Position numbers and translations under genes: made by a program. The notes under the pieces are model-generated. The model saw nothing but the letters and a program-made list of their open reading frames with translations. It did no database searches and was not told the DNA's origin. From positions 32,121,005 through 32,185,004 of the forward strand of contig CM057224.1 of assembly GCA_029891385.1 (NCBI GenBank): a stretch of 64,000 bases of DNA, read 5' to 3'. The DNA is from Erythroxylum novogranatense. Lineage: Eukaryota; Streptophyta; Magnoliopsida; Malpighiales; Erythroxylaceae. Shown here piece after piece: positions 58,130 to 64,000 of this stretch (position 1 is the stretch's first letter; each line of letters opens with the position of its first letter).

Positions 58130-58342
58130 AAAAAGGGGGAGTAAGATTGAAATTGATATTTGATTTAGGGGGAGTGAAAAGTGAAAATGAAAATTTCATT
58201 GATTTGCATTTTAATTTTTGCTTTATAAATTAAGGGGGAGACAACCTAACCATCAAAAAAAGGGAAACCTTGATCAAATTTTATGTCCTTCAAATTTCTT
58301 GTCAATTTCTACATATTTTGTCATTATCAAAAAGGGGGAGAT
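58130..58342 (+). promoter_or_regulatory. Four polypurine tracts before the 3' LTR
   Basis: AAAAAAGGGGGAG (about 58129-58141), TTAGGGGGAG (58166-58174), TAAGGGGGAG (58231-58240) and AAAAAGGGGGAGAT (58329-58342), the last abutting the 3' LTR. Repeated GGGGGA tracts upstream of the 3' LTR are known from Sireviruses. The last is the likely plus-strand primer. Confidence 0.88.
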
Positions 58343-59387
58343 TGTTAGACCAATGGTGGTTGACAAATTAAATCCCTTTATGTTTTGATAATAATAAAAT
58401 ATCTAGAAATAGTTAAGAAATTATTTCAGGTATTATTCAATGAAAGGATTGTGCAAATCAACATGAGCAAGTGTCTAATCAATGGAGAATCAAGATGTGA
58501 GTTGTCCTCTAAGCGAAAAATGGCATAAAACATGAGGATTATAAAGGATTTGGTCGGATGTTACCATTGAAGGAAATACAAGTCCACTTACAAAGCACAA
58601 GTCGACTTACAGATGAAGCAATGTTAATACAAGTCGACTTATCAAACACAAGTCGACCTGTCGAGGACGACAAGTCGACTTACATGGTACAAGTCGACTT
58701 ATTGGAGAGCGGAGATGAAACTTTTACGTAAATGGTTGAAACAAGTCGACTTATACATTCGATAAGTCGACTTATGGATGCACGAAATCAGCTCCAACGG
58801 TCCAATTTGATAAAAATGGAATGGAGATTATCAAGGAACGACTATATCCAATTAAGCAACGGCTAGTAGAGCTCCAACAGCTATATTTCTTCAAGTATAA
58901 ATAGAGGATGATGAAAGAAGAGTAGATACAAGTTCCACAAGTCTAAATACTCTTCTATTGCTTCAAATTGCTCACTATTGCTCTTATTTTGTTACTCTAT
59001 TGTTTTGAGCACTTGTTCTTCAATCTTTACTATATTTCTTTTACAATTTGAGTGACGAGTGGAAGGTCACGTGTGAGGTAGGATTTGTGCCGTAAGACAA
59101 ATCGTTTGTAAGGTAGCTTGAGCTGGAAGTCAAGTGGAGTTGTAAAAAGTTCACACTCAACTACAAAGTGTGCAATAAAGTGATTGGCAAAATCCTAAGT
59201 GGGAGCTTAGCTAGAGGACGTAGGTCTTAGCACCGAACCTCTATAAAAATAAGTGTTTGATCTTCTTCCCTACACTTTTCAATTAAGTTTATCTAAATTT
59301 TTTTATGTGTTTTAACTTCTGATTTTCTTGTAGAAATTCTTAAAGAATTTTAAAGATCTATTCGACCCCCCTTCTAGATCACTTACA
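58343..59387 (+). repeat. 3' LTR of the Sirevirus-like element
   Basis: A 1045-bp partner of the 5' LTR, starting TGTTAGACC and ending CACTTACA. It includes eight palindrome copies at 58580-58772, the first changed to AAGTCCACTT here and to AAGTTGACTT in the 5' LTR. The remaining copies are conserved. Confidence 0.94.
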
Positions 59388-59890
59388 CCTTAGACTAGCA
59401 TCAGGACATTTAGCCTTTCACGGGTCTTTCCCGAAAAAATGGTTCAGCTCCCATTTTAATCAAAGCTCCCGGCGTCTCTCTTTCACTGCCCAAGCTTCTT
59501 ATTTCTCTTAATGTTCATCGACAGTACAATTTAATGTGTTAGTATTTGGTCCAAGGATACTGTACATTAGATGTTCACTCCACGCTACTCCTCTTCTACG
59601 TTTAATGCAAAAAATTGTGTTAAACGCAGACCCTCACACAAGCCTCACCAAAGATGCAACCCCCTGTTTACAGTAACTGATGGGACGAATTAGTTGTGGT
59701 GGTCCAACATGCTATAGCTTCAAATCCCTTTCACGCTCGCAACCTTCTTCACGTTGCGTTTCACACAGTGTATGCATGCGTAAAAGTGCATGCGTTTATG
59801 TTTTGTTAAGTTGTTGCTTTGCTCATCTATTAGCATGAAATGTCTGCGTTTCTACTTGAGGCTGCCATCTGATCCATTAGGTGTTACAAT
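59388..59890 (-). repeat. 3' LTR of the small LTR element, second part
   Basis: Continues from 50322 after the Copia element. GCATCAGGACATTTAG.CTTTCA, CCAAGCTTCTTATT and GCATGAAATGTCTGC words match the right LTR at 61283-61520. The end is approximate. Confidence 0.65.
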
Positions 59891-60457
59891 CTCTGTTGGT
59901 TTACTTTTGTCTTTTGTCATAATTATTGCATATCCTGTTGAAATTATAAATTGTTAGCAGCAATATTCTTAACAAGTTCTTCTAAAAATACACTTGAATC
60001 GTGATGGCTTTTTGAATCTTGGGCGCTAGACCATGTGTTTATTAGAAATTGCCCTCCATCCTTTTGAAATTGTAGAGTATTCTGCTGCAATTGCAAAGTA
60101 TTAGCGTTCACAATATTAATAAACTCTTTCAAAGATTGACCGAAGTCATGATACGAAGCTTATGATCTGTACGAGAATTGTTATGCATCGTGCAAACTAT
60201 CATAGAAATAATTATGATAATTATCATATCCATAACAAAAGTTAGGTTGATCAGTCCAAACATTGTTATAGGATTGAGAATACGAGTTATAAAAGAAATT
60301 ACTTCTGTCCATATCAATTTTTTAAAATGCGAAATAAAAAATGAAAAGATCACGAAATAACTGAAAAGAAATCAATTACAAACAAATATATACAAAACAC
60401 CAATTAAATCACAAATAAAAACTAAAACATCGCACTCTCCGGCAACGATGTTAAAAT
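59891..60457 (-). pseudogene. Internal remnant with short gag-like coding
   Basis: The minus strand shows a Gln/Asn-rich segment at 59944-60132 (TLQLQQNTLQFQKDGGQF) preceded, in another frame, by an aromatic Tyr/Asn-rich stretch (about 60150-60330). In Athila-type gag, a NPGWRNHPNFSW-like region is followed by a Gln-rich coiled stretch in the same order, so this could be a gag relic. There is no protease or pol. A primer-like site sits at 60435-60450. Confidence 0.45.
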
Positions 60458-61560
60458 TGACCGTGCATTGTTATGCTAGTCAAAATAAAATAACTAGACT
60501 ACTACTATAGTAGTGGTGAGTTTAGATTGATTCTATGGAGAGTGTGTGTAAAGTTTATGCAATGAATTAACTGGTGTTTAGGTTTAACAGGGGTTTGGAT
60601 TTTGAAAGAAGAAAATAAAATGAAACTAACTAATAGAAACAAATTAAAGAAAACATGTCAAAAATGATAAAAGTGAGGAATTCAGTTGGGATCCAATTCT
60701 TTGGTTCAATCTCTACCTACACCCTAATTAAGCATATTTCATTAATTTGTTGTTCTTTAACCTATCCTAGCAACTATTAATTATGGGTTAACAAGTAACT
60801 TAATTTTTCCTTTATGTTTTGTTTAATCATGATATGATCGTTAATTAAACCTAACCAACGAATAACCTAGGATACGATCTCTAGATTTAATTATGCAGTA
60901 GCATTACGAATTAGGAAAACCGATTAATCAAGGCAACAACCATATACGATTCGTCATTTAACCTAGGTTACGTTATCCTTAATGATTACGAATAATTAGT
61001 CTTTACGCATGAATTTCAACATAACAATTACGAATTATATTAAAATTCTAGCAATAGGTTTGCAATTAACGATTCAATGAATGCATTAAAATCATCATCT
61101 CATAATACCCAATGGGTTCATACACAAATAACCAAACAATAAAGAAAATCCTATTATCGATACATAACACCTAATTCAATCAACATAGGATAAGACAATT
61201 AATTTCTAATGAGAGAAAGAAACATCAAAATAATAAAAAAATAATTAACCTGGGTCGTTGACGTCAATGTTGCCTCCGAACCGACATCAGGACATTTAGT
61301 CTTTCATGGGTCTTTTCCCAAAAAATGCTTTAGCCCCTATTTTACTAACCCTATCGAAGCCCCCTACGTCTCTCCTTCATTACCCAAGCTTCTTATTCCT
61401 CTCACTATTCATCGACGGGACAATTTAATGTGGTAGTTTTCTATATTAAACGTAGACGAGGAGTCTTCTTTATGATGTCATTTTGCTCATCTGCTGGCAT
61501 GAAACATCTGCATTTCTGCTTGAGGCTGCTCCATCCTTGGCTATGTATTGTCATTTTGAT
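60458..61560 (-). repeat. 5' LTR of the small LTR element
   Basis: Starts TGACCGTGCATTG next to the primer-like site and aligns with 49502-50322 plus 59388-59890. It lacks about 240 bp present at 59560-59800. The right end is placed only approximately, where similarity fades after CTTGAGGCTGCTCCATC. Confidence 0.65.
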
Positions 61561-62018
61561 GCTCTTGTTATATCTTCATTTTTCCAACAAGCACTTTTAA
61601 TTCTCCTTCTTTGTAATTTGATTTTTCTTGTCTTCTTCTTACTCCATAAAGATAAGTGAAAATAAATCTTCGAAAAATGGCCCATATGTCATGCTTTCAA
61701 CTCATTTTAATTCCTTTGCTTCCAAATTGTGCCTAAAATCATATATGAGTTAAAGTGAATATCTTAAGCAATTTCATATCAGCAATAGTTAAATGTTATG
61801 GGACAATTTCATCATCAATTAAGGACCTATCAATTCTCTTATTGCTGCAATGAGATGCTACCCTTCCCCCTTCCCCTTCAACTCATCCATCTCATTACGA
61901 AGCTGAACTATGTACTCTATCCACTGTTGTAACTGAGTTGCCAATGTCTGCATTGTGCTCTGAAACTCATGGACTCCATTGGTTGTCAACTTTCAACTAG
62001 ATGTTGCTGTACTAGATG
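61561..62018. other. Spacer with a weak coding-like patch
   Basis: Mostly featureless. The minus strand at about 61880-61970 translates to a short helical patch (EFQSTMQTLATQLQQWIEYI) that could be the start of a retrotransposon gag. It lies right beside the LTR at 62019, so it may be internal sequence of that element or its insertion target. Confidence 0.3.
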
Positions 62019-64000
62019 TGTAGCACCCCCTTACCCTAGGATATGTATCGGGACGCCCGTAGGTCATTCCGACACACACCCTACGATAAGGGTGCGCTAC
62101 AAACAATCGCTAACACTCCACATGGCATCAAAAATTCATAAAGCATTAATATGAAATCCACTAATTTTTGAAACCATAAATTCTCATTTCATAACCTCAA
62201 AGCAGTAAATTTACACAACTGGTATGTTCTGTACATTACTCCAAAAGAAAATCAAACAAAAAGCTAGCTAGGACATCCCTCAAAAAGTGCCAGCTGACCG
62301 ACCTGTGTGTCATGACTTCTCTTGCCTACTCAATCCCTCTGGAGCTATAAGTCTACTCTCTCGGTCCTGAAAAATAATTTGCAATTTTGGGTGAGTTTGC
62401 GAACTCAGTGAGGAACCATCATCGATGGTTCACCCAATTCATGCATATACACAGTATATCACATATACATACAGTTATTTCACTAATACACATTCAGAAG
62501 TATAACATGATTATTACGATATCAGTCAAAAGAACCAATTCTAAAGCACATGAAATGCGTATGTGACTCTTTTCCAATTTATTACGTTGTTGTGACCGAA
62601 GCGCAAATCGTCCCATTAAGGCGATTAAGCGGTAAGCCTTAGGCTCGAATCATTTGTGGGCTCAAGGCCCAATCACGTTGAGCTTAAAGCTCTCGTTGGT
62701 ACTTACGGTCACAATCGCCATTCATCGATCATGCAATTATGCATGAATGCAAATGTCCAAATAAAACAAAACCAACATCATAACCGATCCCAATTCAACA
62801 TATTCACACAAGTCACTCACAAGTAACCATATGAAAATCACATATAGCACTTTTATGTCAGAATCTCTCAATCCGTCGGACCTCCGGTCCGCAATCCAAG
62901 CACAAACAAACACAATCGTCCCTCCATTATTCTCCACAGAGTTATAAGTGCAGAATTATAAACACTTACTAATCGAGGAACCATCTAGGTTACTCACCTA
63001 ATAACTTCCGAGCTAATGCCGGGAAGTCTCTGCAACGTCTGTGGGATGACGCTCCAACTGTGCCTCTATAACAATTAAAATAAGGACACGTTACCAACTG
63101 GATAGTTAGCAATATCAACCAATGCACATGAGATAATTAAAACGTGTATAATGCATGTTCATGGAATTCCCGGCCCTAATCCAAAATTTTTCCATCATAA
63201 AAAAATCCGTCTAAAAATTAGAAACCTATTGGCGCTGACGGTACGCAATTCGGACCTCTATAGGTTCCCAATTAAACAAAACAGTGATTAAAGGCTCCGT
63301 TACCCGGGTCCACATCAATTTCCCGTCCAAAAATCCCGAATCTCTCAGAAAATGAAATTCAATATTCTATGAATCCGATGCCTCAATAATCAGGTCAATC
63401 GAACGTCGGACGGAAAAGTTATTCACGAAAGAAACCAAAATTTACATTAAACAATTAATATCCATATATACATAACCCTTGTTTCCTTCTTTGTTTTTCC
63501 TGATTTCTAACCAGACTTCCAACAGCCATAACTCATTGCACACAATTCAGAAAATTATAAACCATATTTCATTGGAAAGATCACGAAAACCTCTACAATT
63601 GTCAAGAAGACCATAAAAATCAATTTCACCCCTAAGGGTGCCAAAAATCCTATCAAACCTACTGCCTACTCAAAACCTATCAACACAGGGCAGTACATTG
63701 CAAATTCAATAACTCTCTGATTCTTCAGTCAACAATTACACAATAATTAAGGAAGTAATATCACAATGTTATCTACAACTTTCATGAACAACCCAAAATC
63801 AAATTCACTTGCTAACAAGGTCAAACAATTCCACAAAAAATCTGCCTACTGAAATCAACCAATCTGGACAGTAATTTTCCAAACAGTAATTCTCTTAGAA
63901 AAAAAGTCGCAAAATTCACTACCTTATATCCCTGAAAAGATAAGATCTCAAACTTCAATTTTCATGCAGAACTCAAACCCCAATTCGATTTCTAACAATT
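62019..64000 (-). mobile_element. Truncated Ty3-type LTR, runs off the window
   Basis: Starts (plus strand) TGTAGCACCCCCTTACCC and is homologous to the LTRs at 11518 and 19121 and to the reverse complement of 25581-29600. Shared blocks include the paired palindromes (62392-62431), GGAACCATCTAGGTTACTCACCTA-like sequence near 62978, CCGAGCTAATGCCGGGAAGT near 63008 and CATGTTCATGGAATTCCCGG. It is closer to the solo LTR at 25581 in its last part (for example CACCCCTAAGGGTG near 63627, matching 27759). There is no AGTCGACTT array. Its far end is beyond 64000. Confidence 0.85.

Larger units (their letters stand above)
50323..59387 (+). mobile_element. Sirevirus-like Ty1/Copia retrotransposon
   Basis: A 9065-bp element with TGTT...TTACA LTRs (50323-51368 and 58343-59387) and a perfect CCTTA duplication (50318-50322 and 59388-59392). 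Order: LTR, primer site, gag, protease, integrase, reverse transcriptase, RNase H, an extra 3' ORF, four G-rich purine tracts, LTR. The domain order protease-integrase-RT marks Copia. The extra ORF, large gag with two zinc knuckles and multiple purine tracts mark the Sirevirus group. I counted roughly 28 differences between the LTRs over ~1046 bp (about 97% identity), so it is a fairly young insertion, but its genes are already broken. Confidence 0.95.
49502..61560 (-). mobile_element. Small non-autonomous LTR element split by a Copia insertion
   Basis: Two direct repeats, 49502-50322 plus 59388 to about 59890, and 60458 to about 61560, align over most of their length. Examples are TGATCGTGCAT/TGACCGTGCAT at the start, AGTCAAAATAAAATAACTA, and ATCAGGACATTTAG at 59398 and 61285. 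Between them is only ~570 bp. A minus-strand CATCGTTGCCGGAGA (60435-60450) beside the right copy resembles an Athila-type primer site, so the right copy is the 5' LTR. Outer ends on the right are approximate and no target duplication was confirmed. The size is close to TRIM-like or Athila-derived non-autonomous elements. Confidence 0.68.

Overview
The window looks like repeat-rich, AT-rich nuclear DNA of a flowering plant, probably a eudicot. The evidence is a DUF26 (Gnk2-type) secretory protein gene, LTR retrotransposons primed by plant initiator-Met-type and Athila-type sites, a Sirevirus-like Copia element, and hAT, Mutator (MULE) and CACTA DNA transposons. I cannot name the species. Only one gene looks like an intact host gene: a cysteine-rich repeat secretory protein at 33198-33944 on the minus strand. 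Almost everything else is nested, decaying transposon sequence.

Layout. (1) About 0.4-1.2 kb: a probable hAT-type MITE holding a 100-bp AAT microsatellite. (2) About 1.34-32.95 kb: an hAT transposon whose transposase is split at 3511/30365 by a large Ty3-type LTR element (3512-30364, target duplication CATAA/CACAA). That element carries its own passengers: a 4.4-kb solo LTR (6915-11297, ATTTA), a complete 11.4-kb LTR element in minus orientation without recognisable coding (11518-22928, ATATG), and a 4.0-kb solo LTR inside its 3' LTR (25581-29600, GTGGT). (3) 33-34.9 kb: the host gene island. (4) 34867-47120: a MULE with inverted ends of nearly 200 bp. It has a broken MuDR-type transposase on the minus strand and a broken GRF zinc-finger gene on the plus strand, facing each other tail to tail. 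An Athila-like deletion derivative (35010-39907, ATGCT) sits in its left terminal repeat, and a 628-bp MITE (45637-46264, 9-bp duplication) interrupts the transposase N-terminus. (5) 48.6-49.3 kb: a small inverted-repeat element and one CACTA transposon end. (6) About 49.5-61.56 kb: a small non-autonomous LTR element in minus orientation, split by a Sirevirus-like Copia element (50323-59387, CCTTA). The Copia element has gag, pol and an extra 3' ORF, all broken by stops. (7) 62019 to the window end: a truncated LTR related to those at 11.5, 19.1 and 25.6 kb.

Most element boundaries rest on TG...CA ends plus matching 5-bp (LTR) or 9-bp (Mutator-type) target duplications read directly. Two observations stand out. 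A 10-bp palindrome, AAGTCGACTT, is arrayed in both a Ty3-type LTR and the unrelated Copia element. The MULE has a MuDR-like convergent two-gene layout with a GRF zinc-finger gene as the second gene.
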